This document shows positions 1 to 7,737 of a stretch of DNA of 64,000 nucleotides, one piece after another. This DNA is from Cyclobacteriaceae bacterium. Lineage in GTDB: Bacteria; Bacteroidota; Bacteroidia; Cytophagales; Cyclobacteriaceae. The notes under the pieces were generated by a model. That model did not search any database. It was given only the letters and a program-made list of their open reading frames with translations, and was not told the DNA's origin. Position 1 is the first letter of the stretch, and every line of letters begins with the position of its first letter. The stretch is from NCBI GenBank assembly GCA_020436125.1, contig JAGQYK010000014.1, forward strand, positions 1 to 64,000, written 5' to 3'. Position numbers and translations under genes: made by a program.

Positions 1-719
1 ATGGCCAAAAAGAAACCTTCAATTGCAAGTTCCTTCTTTTCACCTGTTTTGTTATTCACCAACCTCACTCCTTTCACACCAGTCTCATCACCCAATATTT
101 CTTCAGTTTCTGTATTCCAGTGTACTTCTATATTTGGAGTTTTCAGCACTCGCTGTTGCATGATTTTCGATGCGCGCATTTCATCTCTTCTTACAATCAA
201 GTGCACTTTAGGGCAAAGATTAGCCAAATAGGTAGCTTCTTCTGCTGCAGAGTCTCCAGCTCCTACCACTGCCACTTCTTTTCCTCTATAGAAATAACCA
301 TCACAGACTGCACATGCAGAAACTCCCTTGTTAGCATAGGTCTGTTCGGATGGAATACCTAAATACTTGGCCGTAGCTCCCGTTGCAATAATTACGGACT
401 CCGCTGTTATCTCTTCTTTTCCATCCACAGTAAGTTTGAATGGATAGGTTGAAAAATCAGCAGCAGTGACCAATTTATAGTGAATTTCCGTACCAAATCG
501 TTCTGCCTGTTTTTGTAAGTCAACCATCATTTGTGGCCCATTGATACCTTCCGGATAACCTGGGAAGTTCTCCACATCGTTGGTAGTAGTGAGCTGTCCG
601 CCTGGTTCACCTCCTGTTAGCAATACAGGTTTAAGGCCAGCACGTGCGGCATAAATGGCGGCTGTATATCCGGCAGGGCCAGATCCTATGATGAGTACTT
701 TTAATGGTTCTTTTGACAT
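1..719 (-). CDS. trxB: Thioredoxin reductase (partial, C-terminus beyond window)
   Basis: NADPH-dependent flavoenzyme that reduces thioredoxin in the cytoplasm. The start ATG is at 719 and 239 residues are visible; roughly the last 70-80 of the usual ~310 lie outside the window. Seen directly: an N-terminal FAD-binding GSGPAG (residues 12-17), the redox-active CAVC pair at residues 136-139 (the same position as CATC in E. coli TrxB), and a second nucleotide-binding motif, VVGAGDSAAEEA, just after it for NADPH. It lies downstream of rpoD on the same strand but is separated from it by a terminator-like hairpin, so it is probably a separate transcript. The partial C-terminus is due only to the window edge. 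Confidence 0.97.
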   Translation of the reverse strand, partial: MSKEPLKVLIIGSGPAGYTAAIYAARAGLKPVLLTGGEPGGQLTTTNDVENFPGYPEGINGPQMMVDLQKQAERFGTEIHYKLVTAADFSTYPFKLTVDGKEEITAESVIIATGATAKYLGIPSEQTYANKGVSACAVCDGYFYRGKEVAVVGAGDSAAEEATYLANLCPKVHLIVRRDEMRASKIMQQRVLKTPNIEVHWNTETEEILGDETGVKGVRLVNNKTGEKKELAIEGFFLA

Positions 720-741
720 AATCTTTTACCCTAAATCCGAA

Positions 742-770
742 ATAAAAAAGTCCCAACAGCATTGAGACTT
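742..770 (-). terminator. Intrinsic terminator of rpoD
   Basis: On the minus strand a 9-bp stem (AAGTCTCAA paired with TTGGGACTT, one G-U pair) closes a 5-nt loop and runs straight into a T-tract. It sits between the rpoD stop and the trxB start. Confidence 0.75.
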
Positions 771-796
771 GTACAAATTTTAATTATCCAACACTG

Positions 797-1660
797 TTAA
801 CCTAAATAAGGTTTCAAAGCTTTACTTCTTGAGGTATGTCTCAACCTGCGAATGGCTTTCTCTTTTATCTGCCGGACACGCTCTCTTGTCAAGTTGAACT
901 TTTCACCTATCTCCTCAAGCGTCTGTGCATGCTCGCCATTCAATCCAAAATATAACGCAATCACATCTGACTCCCTTTGAGTAAGGGTAGAAAGTGCTCG
1001 TTGTACTTCTCTTCTCAATGAGTCGGTCATCAATCCTGAATCAGGCTTCTCCTCACTATCGTTCTCCAGTACATCCAGCAAACTGTTCTCCTCCCCCGAA
1101 ACAAACGGAGCATCCATAGACACGTGCCTACCGGATATTTTCATCGTATCCACTACTTCCGCAGTAGTTACTTCCAGTACGTCCGCCAACTCATCTGGAG
1201 AGGGCTCACGCTCATATTTTTGCTCCAGTTCAGAAAAGGTTCTTGAAATCTTATTGAGGGATCCAACCCTGTTAAGGGGAAGTCGTACAATACGCGACTG
1301 CTCTGCCAAGGCCTGAAGAATAGACTGACGAATCCACCAAACTGCGTAGGAGATAAATTTGAAACCGCGTGTTTCATCAAAGCGCTGTGCTGCTTTGATA
1401 AGCCCCAAGTTACCTTCATTAATAAGGTCTCCTAATGTTAGCCCTTGGTTTTGGTATTGTTTGGCCACTGATACCACGAAACGCAAATTGGCCTTGGTCA
1501 TTTTCTCCAAGGCAATTTGGTCTCCAGCTTTAATTCGTTTGGCAAGCTCCACTTCCTGATCTGCAGTGAGCAAATCAACTTTGCCAATTTCCTGCAAATA
1601 CTTATCAAGCGATTGGCTCTCGCGGTTGGTGATCTGTTTGCTTATCTTAAGCTGTCTCAT
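797..1660 (-). CDS. rpoD: Primary RNA polymerase sigma factor (RpoD/SigA)
   Basis: Housekeeping sigma-70 factor. Its 287 residues are the short form usual in Bacteroidota, with no region 1.1 and no non-conserved insert. Seen: region 1.2 near residues 15-45 ([25 protein letters not shown]), region 2 ([49 protein letters not shown]), region 3, and region 4 with the helix-turn-helix [19 protein letters not shown] near the C-terminus. This protein is expected to read the TTTG/TAnnTTTG promoters noted elsewhere in the window. It is followed by its own terminator and preceded by pnp on the same strand, about 70 bp apart. Confidence 0.97.
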   Translation of the reverse strand: MRQLKISKQITNRESQSLDKYLQEIGKVDLLTADQEVELAKRIKAGDQIALEKMTKANLRFVVSVAKQYQNQGLTLGDLINEGNLGLIKAAQRFDETRGFKFISYAVWWIRQSILQALAEQSRIVRLPLNRVGSLNKISRTFSELEQKYEREPSPDELADVLEVTTAEVVDTMKISGRHVSMDAPFVSGEENSLLDVLENDSEEKPDSGLMTDSLRREVQRALSTLTQRESDVIALYFGLNGEHAQTLEEIGEKFNLTRERVRQIKEKAIRRLRHTSRSKALKPYLG

Positions 1661-1733
1661 CGAGCAATAATACTAAGTCTAGAACACGTAAATCCCAAAA
1701 ATTAGTTCGCCAAAATATTCCCGAATTTAGATC

Positions 1734-3878
1734 TTAAGCCTCCTGCGTCTCCTCCTTTTTTGGTGGTCTTGGCAAAAGCACTTTTCTTGATAATCTGTAT
1801 TTGCCAGTTTTCTTATCTATTTCCACAAGTTTCACCTTCACCTTTTCTCCCACTTCCATTACACCGTCCATACTCTCAAGGCGCTCCCACTTAATTTCAG
1901 AAATGTGAAGCAAACCATCTTTGCCAGGCATGATCTCAACAAAAGCACCAAATGGCATGATTGATTTTACCGTTCCATCATACACCTCACCTACTTCAGG
2001 TACGCTTACAATAGCCTTAATCCGGGCAATTGCGGCATCCATTATCTCCTGATTGTTGGAGAAGATATTGACTACACCTTTGTTGTCTTTCTCTTCAATT
2101 ACCACAGTGGCTCCAGTTGTCTTTTGTATCTCCTGAACCACTTTTCCACCAGGTCCGATTACAGCACCAATCATTTCTTTATCGATTGTAATGCTGTATG
2201 CACGTGGTGCATGAGGTTTTAAATCTGCATTAGACTGAGACAACGTCTTCTTCATCTCATTCAGAATATGCAGCCTTCCTTCCTTAGCTTGATTCAAGGC
2301 TTCTTCCAATACCTCATAGGTCAACCCGTCTACCTTAAGGTCCATCTGACATGCAGTGATTCCCTTTTCAGTACCCGTCACTTTGAAGTCCATATCCCCA
2401 AGGTGATCTTCGTCTCCCAAAATGTCAGAAAGGATAGAGTACTTACCTGTGGTACTGTCGCTGATCATTCCCATGGCAATACCAGAAACCGGAGCCGAGA
2501 TAGGAATACCGGCATCCATAAGTGCCAGTGAACCAGCACAAACAGTGGCCATTGATGAAGAACCATTTGATTCTAAAATATCAGATACCAAACGGATCGT
2601 ATAAGGGTTCTTGTCATCCGCTGGGATTACTTGCTTCAAGGCTCTCATGGCCAAATTACCATGACCTACTTCCCTTCTTCCGGGTCCACGGTTAGGCTTC
2701 ACCTCACCTGTTGAAAACCCAGGGAAATTGTAGTGAAGGATAAACTTGTTGTATCCATCGAACATAGCACCATCGACCATTTGTTCATCCAATTTGGTGC
2801 CTAATGTAACCGTACTAAGTGACTGAGTTTCGCCCCGAGTAAAAATACTAGAGCCGTGAGCCATTGGCAAGTAATTCACCTCTGTCCAAATCTGTCTTAC
2901 CTCATTGAGTTGACGCCCATCAAGACGTACTTTCTCGTTCAGCACAAGATCACGACAAGCCTTTTTATGAACTGACTTATAATACTTCTTTACTAAATCT
3001 TTATTGATCTCTGTATCTTCAGGAAGAGACTCAAGGTATTCTTCCAAGGGCTTACTGAAATTTTCAGAGCGCTCTTTCTTATTCGGATTTTGCTGACGAG
3101 CTATTTCATAAAGCTTATCATAGAACATCTTATGAACTTCTGCCTTCAATGCCTCATCCTTCTCCTCATGATCAAATGTTCTTTTTACAGTTTTACCAGC
3201 TGCTTCAGCAAGTTCTACCTGAATAGCACATTGTACTTTGATAGCATCGTGGGCATACTTCATTGCCTCCAACATATCCTTCTCACTCACTTCCTTCATC
3301 TCTCCTTCCACCATCAAAATATTATCCTTCGATGCTGCAACAATCAAGTCAAGATCAGACTTCTCCTTTTGCTCAAGGGATGGGTTAATTACATATTCCC
3401 CATCCACTCTTACTACTCTTACTTCTGAAATGGGTTCTTGAACCGGAATATCAGAAACAGCTAATGCACATGATGCTGCAAAGGCTGCCAATGAATCTGG
3501 AAGCGCATTTTCATCTCCAGAGATCAATGTAATGTTTATTTGAGTTTCGGCATGATAATCATCTGGGAATAAGGGACGTATGGCACGATCTACCAAGCGA
3601 CTAATTAAGATCTCATAGTCAGAAAGCCTTCCTTCACGTTTCAAAAATCCACCAGGTATTTTACCTGTTGCCGCGAATTTCTCTTGATAGTCCACGGACA
3701 TCGGTAAAAAATCAACACCTTCTCTAGCATTCTGAGATGCAACGGCTGTAGCCAATAGCATGGTGTTGCCTTGGCGAACCACAACGGCACCATCAGCCTG
3801 GCGAGCTAGTTTTCCTGTTTCTATACTAATCTCCCGCCCGTCAGGAAGCTTGCAGGTTTTGTTTATAATATTGTTCAT
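1734..3878 (-). CDS. pnp: Polyribonucleotide nucleotidyltransferase (PNPase)
   Basis: Phosphorolytic 3'-5' exoribonuclease of mRNA decay. The open frame extends to 3950, but the ATG at 3878 (MNNIINKT) gives 714 residues, the normal family length, and the upstream 24 residues do not look like PNPase. Domains in order: RNase PH-like core 1, the helical linker, RNase PH-like core 2 (with [17 protein letters not shown] and the [12 protein letters not shown] region), a KH domain with IGPGGK near residues 560-590, and a C-terminal S1 domain ([16 protein letters not shown]). It lies directly downstream of rpsO, the widely conserved rpsO-pnp order, so co-transcription and coupling to ribosome synthesis are likely. 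Confidence 0.97.
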   Translation of the reverse strand: MNNIINKTCKLPDGREISIETGKLARQADGAVVVRQGNTMLLATAVASQNAREGVDFLPMSVDYQEKFAATGKIPGGFLKREGRLSDYEILISRLVDRAIRPLFPDDYHAETQINITLISGDENALPDSLAAFAASCALAVSDIPVQEPISEVRVVRVDGEYVINPSLEQKEKSDLDLIVAASKDNILMVEGEMKEVSEKDMLEAMKYAHDAIKVQCAIQVELAEAAGKTVKRTFDHEEKDEALKAEVHKMFYDKLYEIARQQNPNKKERSENFSKPLEEYLESLPEDTEINKDLVKKYYKSVHKKACRDLVLNEKVRLDGRQLNEVRQIWTEVNYLPMAHGSSIFTRGETQSLSTVTLGTKLDEQMVDGAMFDGYNKFILHYNFPGFSTGEVKPNRGPGRREVGHGNLAMRALKQVIPADDKNPYTIRLVSDILESNGSSSMATVCAGSLALMDAGIPISAPVSGIAMGMISDSTTGKYSILSDILGDEDHLGDMDFKVTGTEKGITACQMDLKVDGLTYEVLEEALNQAKEGRLHILNEMKKTLSQSNADLKPHAPRAYSITIDKEMIGAVIGPGGKVVQEIQKTTGATVVIEEKDNKGVVNIFSNNQEIMDAAIARIKAIVSVPEVGEVYDGTVKSIMPFGAFVEIMPGKDGLLHISEIKWERLESMDGVMEVGEKVKVKLVEIDKKTGKYRLSRKVLLPRPPKKEETQEA

Positions 3879-3977
3879 TGTTTCAATAGTTGTTGGACAT
3901 GCAGGAACGCAATTGTCCAGGGTGTAAATAAAGCGAAAAGGGAACCTCATCGGTTCCCTATGCTATTCAATAGTTTC

Positions 3978-4253
3978 TTATTTCCTTAAATTGAGGTCTG
4001 CTAAAACCGCTCTGTATCTGTCGATATTCACCTTTTGAAGGTAATTAAGGAGCTTCTTGCGCTTACCAACCAGCTTCAATAGGCCAGTCTGCGTTGAAAA
4101 ATCCTTTTTCTGACCTTTAAGGTGTTCAGTCAGGTGCTTAATACGGTAGGTAAACAGGGCAATTTGCGACTCTGGTGAGCCAGTATCGGTCTTAGATTTG
4201 CTAATTCCGTGTGCGTTGAACAGCTCTTGCTTTTTTTCTGAATTCAGATACAT
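3978..4253 (-). CDS. rpsO: Ribosomal protein S15
   Basis: Small-subunit protein that binds the central domain of 16S rRNA. Its 91 residues match the family. The conserved DTGSPESQIALFTYRI and LLKLVGKRKKLLNYL segments are plain. The start ATG is at 4253. A good Bacteroidota-type promoter lies about 35 bp upstream and pnp follows on the same strand. Confidence 0.98.
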   Translation of the reverse strand: MYLNSEKKQELFNAHGISKSKTDTGSPESQIALFTYRIKHLTEHLKGQKKDFSTQTGLLKLVGKRKKLLNYLQKVNIDRYRAVLADLNLRK

Positions 4254-4288
4254 CTGTAAAATAATTTTTTCTCTTCTATTTTAGACCG

Positions 4289-4320
4289 CAAAAGTATACT
4301 AGAGACACTTAAAAAGCAAA
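4289..4320 (-). promoter_or_regulatory. Promoter of rpsO-pnp
   Basis: Read on the minus strand: TTTG at 4320-4317, a 20-nt spacer, then TACTTTTG at 4296-4289. This matches the Bacteroidota sigma consensus TTTG-N19-TAnnTTTG except for one extra spacer base. The start site should fall near 4283, leaving a leader of about 30 nt before rpsO. Confidence 0.7.
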
Positions 4321-4321
4321 T

Positions 4322-5929
4322 TCAGTTAACAGGCTTTGAAAGCTGTTTTTTGTCTCGTAACCAAGCTTTTAGCTTGTCCCAGACCACTCTATAGAAGTCG
4401 GCCTCAAATAAACGGGCATCCACCCTTGCTTGACGCAAGAATAAAAGACCAATGACGAATAGAATAATATCGGCCATCCAGATACCCACAGGAACAGAAA
4501 TCACTCCCTGCCTTGCCCACTTATCCCCCATCATTGACATAATATAGTAGAAAATAAAGAAGATAATAGAAGCCAACACGGGCACCCCTAAACCTCCCCG
4601 TTTGATAATCGCTCCGAGCGGAGCCCCGATTAAAAACATGGCAATACAGGCCAGTGAATTAGCCAGAATTTTGTGCCACTGCACCTGAAACACTCTATAC
4701 TCGCTTTCAAAAGTTTCAATCTGGCTGGAGTAATTAACAATTTGACTTTTAATCATACGAACGTGATTCAGCGCAGTACTTATTTCCACCTTGGTGGGAG
4801 GCGAACCAAATAAACTGTCTGACTTAGCCATTACAATCGCTTTAATAGAATCATTTGTAATTACAGGTGACTCCATTTTCGGTAATATTTTAGCTCTTCC
4901 CTCTTTTGAAGGCATCAATCTAGAGGTGGCGGGTTTAGCCCCTTTCTTAGCTGCTGAGTCCAATATCGCCTTGTGTTTGACCAACATATCCGGTAATGGT
5001 AGTGTATCAAACTTGTGATGAAAATTGAACATATTATCTCTGGTAGTGATAAACCTGTTGAGCTCCTGATTCATAGTATTCCTGCCAATGGAATCCATGT
5101 CCTTCTCCAACTCGTTGAGGTTCCTCATTATCCTATTACCCTGAAACCATTTTTTGTCGGTTCTATTAAGTCCAAATGAAGATAAGTCGAACACAATCTG
5201 TGTTTTATCAAATTTCATTTTACTTAAGGTTTGCCCTCCATCAGCCCTACCCACTGCGTCTTTTCCCTGAGGTGAGCCTTCGTTATAGTTATACCCATTA
5301 AACAACTCCAGTTTTAAGAACTGATCATTGAGGATGGTATACATCTTTCCGGAATCAGCGATAGTCACCTCGCGGTTTCCAACCCTGTTTCGGTGGTCAT
5401 AAATAATAATGTCCTTTAAAGATTGCCCGTCTGGAAGTTTCTTATTTACCTTAATGCTGATGTCAGGAATTGAGCTGTAAAATGCTCCTTCGCGAAGGTC
5501 AAGCGCGGGTTTCTTTTGCTTAATATCATACAACAAACTGTAAGCCTCCAGCGCAGCCTTTGGAACTAAATTGTTATTGGCATAGAATGCTGCCCCAGTT
5601 AGCCCTACTACGAACACAAAAATTGGAAGCAGGCTCCTCACCAGAGAAATGCCCAAACTTTTGACTGCAGTCAATTCAAAATGCTCACCAAGGTTTCCGA
5701 AGGCGATAAGGGAAGAAAGAAGCACCGCCAAAGGCAGTGCAACGGGTGTCATAAAAATGGCAAAATAAAACAGAAGAGTGCCTAGCACATCCCATCCCAA
5801 ATCCTTTCCGATGATATCATCAAAATACTTCAGCATATGCTGAGTTAAAAGGATAAATACCACCACTAAGAAAGTGAGGACGAATGGCCCTATAAAGGAA
5901 GAAATAATAAGTTTATCAATCTTTTTCAT
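4322..5929 (-). CDS. LptF/LptG family permease (YjgP/YjgQ)
   Basis: Inner-membrane subunit of the ABC machine that pulls lipopolysaccharide toward the outer membrane. Its 535 residues are longer than the ~360 of E. coli LptF, because of a large periplasmic insert, as often seen in Bacteroidota. Seen: an N-terminal membrane segment (SSFIGPFVLTFLVVVFILLTQ), two more helices with TPVALPLAVLLSSLIAFGNL, a soluble middle region of about 270 residues, then three C-terminal helices including LASIIFFIFYYIMSMMGDKWA. No second permease or ATPase gene is nearby, so F and G cannot be told apart here. Confidence 0.9.
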   Translation of the reverse strand: MKKIDKLIISSFIGPFVLTFLVVVFILLTQHMLKYFDDIIGKDLGWDVLGTLLFYFAIFMTPVALPLAVLLSSLIAFGNLGEHFELTAVKSLGISLVRSLLPIFVFVVGLTGAAFYANNNLVPKAALEAYSLLYDIKQKKPALDLREGAFYSSIPDISIKVNKKLPDGQSLKDIIIYDHRNRVGNREVTIADSGKMYTILNDQFLKLELFNGYNYNEGSPQGKDAVGRADGGQTLSKMKFDKTQIVFDLSSFGLNRTDKKWFQGNRIMRNLNELEKDMDSIGRNTMNQELNRFITTRDNMFNFHHKFDTLPLPDMLVKHKAILDSAAKKGAKPATSRLMPSKEGRAKILPKMESPVITNDSIKAIVMAKSDSLFGSPPTKVEISTALNHVRMIKSQIVNYSSQIETFESEYRVFQVQWHKILANSLACIAMFLIGAPLGAIIKRGGLGVPVLASIIFFIFYYIMSMMGDKWARQGVISVPVGIWMADIILFVIGLLFLRQARVDARLFEADFYRVVWDKLKAWLRDKKQLSKPVN

Positions 5930-5941
5930 CCGCAGCTACAA

Positions 5942-5949
5942 CAAAGGTA
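5942..5949 (-). promoter_or_regulatory. Possible -7 element of the LptF-like gene
   Basis: The minus strand reads TACCTTTG, a match to TAnnTTTG, 13 bp before the start codon. No clear TTTG lies at the expected distance, so this is a weak call. Confidence 0.35.
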
Positions 5950-6022
5950 ACACCTCAAAAACAAGGCCATCCATTTAACGAAGAGAATTATCTTGAGGTG
6001 GGAGAAATAATCAAAAACGGGC

Positions 6023-6084
6023 GTAAACATAAAAAAGGCAGCTCAAAGCTGCCATTTGTAGCGCAGGGGAGAGTTGAACTCCCG
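6023..6084. repeat. 62-bp direct repeat, left copy
   Basis: Identical to 6358-6419 except for one base (A at 6065 against G at 6400). It holds a terminator hairpin and the 3' end of a tRNA. The two copies are 335 bp apart and bracket the GIY-YIG ORF. Confidence 0.95.
6031..6053 (-). terminator. Duplicated tRNA terminator (left copy)
   Basis: On the minus strand GGCAGC-TTTGA-GCTGCC followed by six T. Same sequence as the terminator at 6366-6388. Here it would end transcription after the GIY-YIG ORF and the tRNA remnant. Confidence 0.8.
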
Positions 6085-6110
6085 TCCGCCAGTTGGCGGA
6101 TATGAATCCT
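6059..6110 (-). pseudogene. tRNA-Met remnant (3' half only)
   Basis: A broken copy of the tRNA at 6394-6467. The acceptor 3' strand and T arm are intact (one base different), and the anticodon-side bases TATGAATCCT are also shared. The variable/anticodon 3' part is replaced by a short perfect hairpin, TCCGCC-AGTT-GGCGGA (6085-6100). The D arm and the 5' acceptor strand are missing, so it cannot fold as a tRNA. Confidence 0.85.
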
Positions 6111-6116
6111 TAATAA

Positions 6117-6365
6117 CTAGTTGTTATCGATCAGTCTCCAAATAAATTCCCTGCCCTTAGCACTTTTCAACTGCTTCTCCCTCATCGTGGCTTCCCTTTT
6201 TGTATCAAAATGCTCTTGGTGAATCAAGATCCAAGGTCTGTACTTCACAGTGTAGCCTTTGGTAGAGTAAATATTGTGGGAATCTAACCTCGAATTCAAA
6301 TCGGAGGTATAGCCAACATAAATCTTATTATGCTCTCTGCTATATAAAACGTAAACGGTAAACAT
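6117..6365 (-). CDS. GIY-YIG nuclease family protein
   Basis: A single-domain GIY-YIG endonuclease of 82 residues, the small stand-alone type (UPF0213/YhbQ-like). Seen: the GIY strand as VYVLYS, the YIG strand as IYVGYT, the arginine in LNSRLDSH, and the glutamate in REATMREKQLKSAKG, so the catalytic set looks complete. The ATG (6365-6363) starts at the end of the T-tract of the tRNA terminator, and the stop lies just before the tRNA remnant. Small nucleases of this group occur in several copies in many Bacteroidota, often beside RNA genes (family knowledge, not checked here). Its substrate is unknown. Repeats of 62 bp on both sides suggest it arrived as a unit or was duplicated with part of the tRNA. 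Confidence 0.9.
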   Translation of the reverse strand: MFTVYVLYSREHNKIYVGYTSDLNSRLDSHNIYSTKGYTVKYRPWILIHQEHFDTKREATMREKQLKSAKGREFIWRLIDNN

Positions 6366-6419
6366 AAAAAAGGCAGCTCAAAGCTGCCATTTGTAGCGCG
6401 GGGGAGAGTTGAACTCCCG
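6358..6419. repeat. 62-bp direct repeat, right copy
   Basis: Partner of 6023-6084 with 61 of 62 bases identical. It spans the start codon of the GIY-YIG gene, the tRNA terminator and the 3' end of the intact tRNA gene. Confidence 0.95.
6366..6388 (-). terminator. Terminator of the tRNA-Met gene
   Basis: On the minus strand GGCAGC-TTTGA-GCTGCC with six T directly after, beginning 5 bp past the tRNA 3' end. The T-tract abuts the start codon of the GIY-YIG ORF. Confidence 0.85.
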
Positions 6420-6467
6420 ACCTCAGGGTTATGAATCCTGCGCTCTAACCACCTGAGCTACCGCGCC
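6394..6467 (-). tRNA. tRNA-Met (anticodon CAT)
   Basis: 74 nt, no encoded CCA. The acceptor stem GGCGCGG pairs with CCGCGCT (terminal G-U), with discriminator A. The D arm contains AGCTCAGGTGGTTAGAGC; the anticodon loop is TTCATAA with CAT at 6433-6431; the T arm is GGGAG-TTCAACT-CTCCC. The anticodon stem has one A-C mismatch next to the loop. CAT could also be a lysidine-modified Ile tRNA or the initiator. The 1-72 pair (G-U) and the D arm fit elongator Met better, but this is not certain. Confidence 0.88.
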
Positions 6468-6527
6468 ATTTATCATGAAATAAGTACCTACATTGCCATC
6501 AGGTGCATGGCTTTCATGTTAGGAGCG

Positions 6528-6535
6528 CAAACTTA
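6528..6535 (-). promoter_or_regulatory. Possible -7 element of the tRNA gene
   Basis: The minus strand reads TAAGTTTG, a match to TAnnTTTG, about 60 bp before the tRNA 5' end. No clear upstream TTTG is seen at 19 nt. Confidence 0.4.
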
Positions 6536-6618
6536 CAAACTTTTGAGATTTTCGCTATCCAATTCTTTTATTTGTCGTTCAATAAAAAATGGTATAACTT
6601 AAAATCAAATCAATTTCA

Positions 6619-7014
6619 ATGGCCAAAAACCTTTTTACCGAAGATTACGAAATACATGCATCCGCAAAAATGCTGTTTCCGTACATCAGCACAGCCAGTG
6701 GTTTGGCCGAGTGGTTTGCAGACGATGTAAATATCAACCCAGAAAAGATTTACACTTTTGAATGGGACAGCGAACAGCATAAGGCAGTAATTGCTTCCCA
6801 GAGAACCAACCATTTCATCAAATTCGAGTTCTTGCCAGAGGATGATACCGATGAGAAGGATCGTTCCTATTTCGAGCTGAGAATCGAACTCAATGAATTG
6901 ACACAAACTACTTTCTTGAAAGTAAGTGATTACTCCGCGTTCGATGACCTAGATGAGTTACGCGATCTTTGGGATAGTTTGGTAGATCAGTTGAGAAAAG
7001 TGGTAGGTGGTTAA
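6619..7014 (+). CDS. START-like (SRPBCC/AHSA1-related) domain protein
   Basis: A 131-residue cytoplasmic protein of the Bacteroidota START-like group, related to the AHSA1/SRPBCC fold that holds hydrophobic ligands or chaperone partners. Seen: the typical opening ...YEIHASAKMLFPYISTASGLAEWFADDV, the alternating strands TYTFEWDS and FIKFEFLPEDD, and the long C-terminal helix ELRDLWDSLVDQLRKVV. The ligand is unknown. Its stop codon overlaps the stop of the convergent LOG-family gene by 4 bp. Confidence 0.85.
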   Translation: MAKNLFTEDYEIHASAKMLFPYISTASGLAEWFADDVNINPEKIYTFEWDSEQHKAVIASQRTNHFIKFEFLPEDDTDEKDRSYFELRIELNELTQTTFLKVSDYSAFDDLDELRDLWDSLVDQLRKVVGG

Positions 7015-7736
7015 CGCTCACCAAATAGCCAAGAGGGCTTAATCGGTTTTCGAACCAATCCAAATTTTTGTCTTGTAGTGCTTTCAATATGGGTCGTAGC
7101 CTCCTCTACTGAGTCTGTAAATAAAATAAGATCAAGGTCTGTTGCTGAAATTGTCTTTTGGTCTACCATCACATGTAACATTTCCTGGAGTGGCTTCCAA
7201 TACTCCACCCCAAAAACTACAATCGGGAATTCTTTAATCTTACCTGTTTGAATGAGGGTCACCGTTTCAAACAATTCATCCATTGTACCCGCCCCCCCAG
7301 GCATTACCACAAAAGCATAAGAATATTTCACCAATAAAACTTTTCGCACAAAAAAATGGCGAAAGGTAACTACTACATCAAGATATGGATTTGATGCTTG
7401 TTCCTCAGGCAAGATAATATTGCAACCAATCGTTTTTCCGCCTACCGACTTGGCCCCCCGTGGAGCCGCCTCCATTATACCGGGGCCTCCACCCGTCATG
7501 ATGGTAAAACCAAGTTGAGAAAGTTTAGCTCCCATCTCCATTCCTTTTTTATAATAGAGGTGATTTTCATCAAAGCGAGCAGAGCCAAAAACGGTGACAC
7601 AAGGGCCAGCAAAATGCAGTTTTCGAAAGCCTCTGATAAACTGTGCCGCTACCCTGAATACATAAAAGAATTCAATATCTCTTCTTGCTGGTCCTTCAAG
7701 AAAAAAATGATCATCGTGTACTTGTTGAGACGCCAT
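7011..7736 (-). CDS. LOG family protein (TIGR00730-like)
   Basis: A Rossmann-fold protein of the LOG ('lonely guy') family, whose studied members are cytokinin-riboside 5'-monophosphate phosphoribohydrolases or pyrimidine/purine nucleotide 5'-monophosphate nucleosidases. Seen: VTVFGSARF at about residues 47-55, MTGGGPGIMEAAPRGA, and the signature MPGGAGTMDELFE (usual form PGGxGTxxE). 241 residues. Plant-hormone activity is not implied; a nucleotide salvage or housecleaning role is more likely in a bacterium. It is separated by 1 bp from the DUF5916 gene upstream, so the two may share a transcript. Confidence 0.88.
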   Translation of the reverse strand: MASQQVHDDHFFLEGPARRDIEFFYVFRVAAQFIRGFRKLHFAGPCVTVFGSARFDENHLYYKKGMEMGAKLSQLGFTIMTGGGPGIMEAAPRGAKSVGGKTIGCNIILPEEQASNPYLDVVVTFRHFFVRKVLLVKYSYAFVVMPGGAGTMDELFETVTLIQTGKIKEFPIVVFGVEYWKPLQEMLHVMVDQKTISATDLDLILFTDSVEEATTHIESTTRQKFGLVRKPIKPSWLFGER

Positions 7737-7737
7737 A

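Noticed and set aside
1168..1419. ORF inside rpoD in another frame, and many like it across the window (e.g. 2268-2531, 7398-7748, 43569-44096)
   Set aside because: They lie wholly inside well-supported genes, with no domain or biased composition of their own.
3879..3950. N-terminal extension of pnp
   Set aside because: The extra 24 residues do not fit PNPase; the ATG at 3878 gives the usual family start and length.
6059..6110. A second tRNA gene
   Set aside because: It lacks the D arm and the 5' acceptor strand, and the anticodon stem is replaced by another hairpin; it cannot fold as a tRNA.
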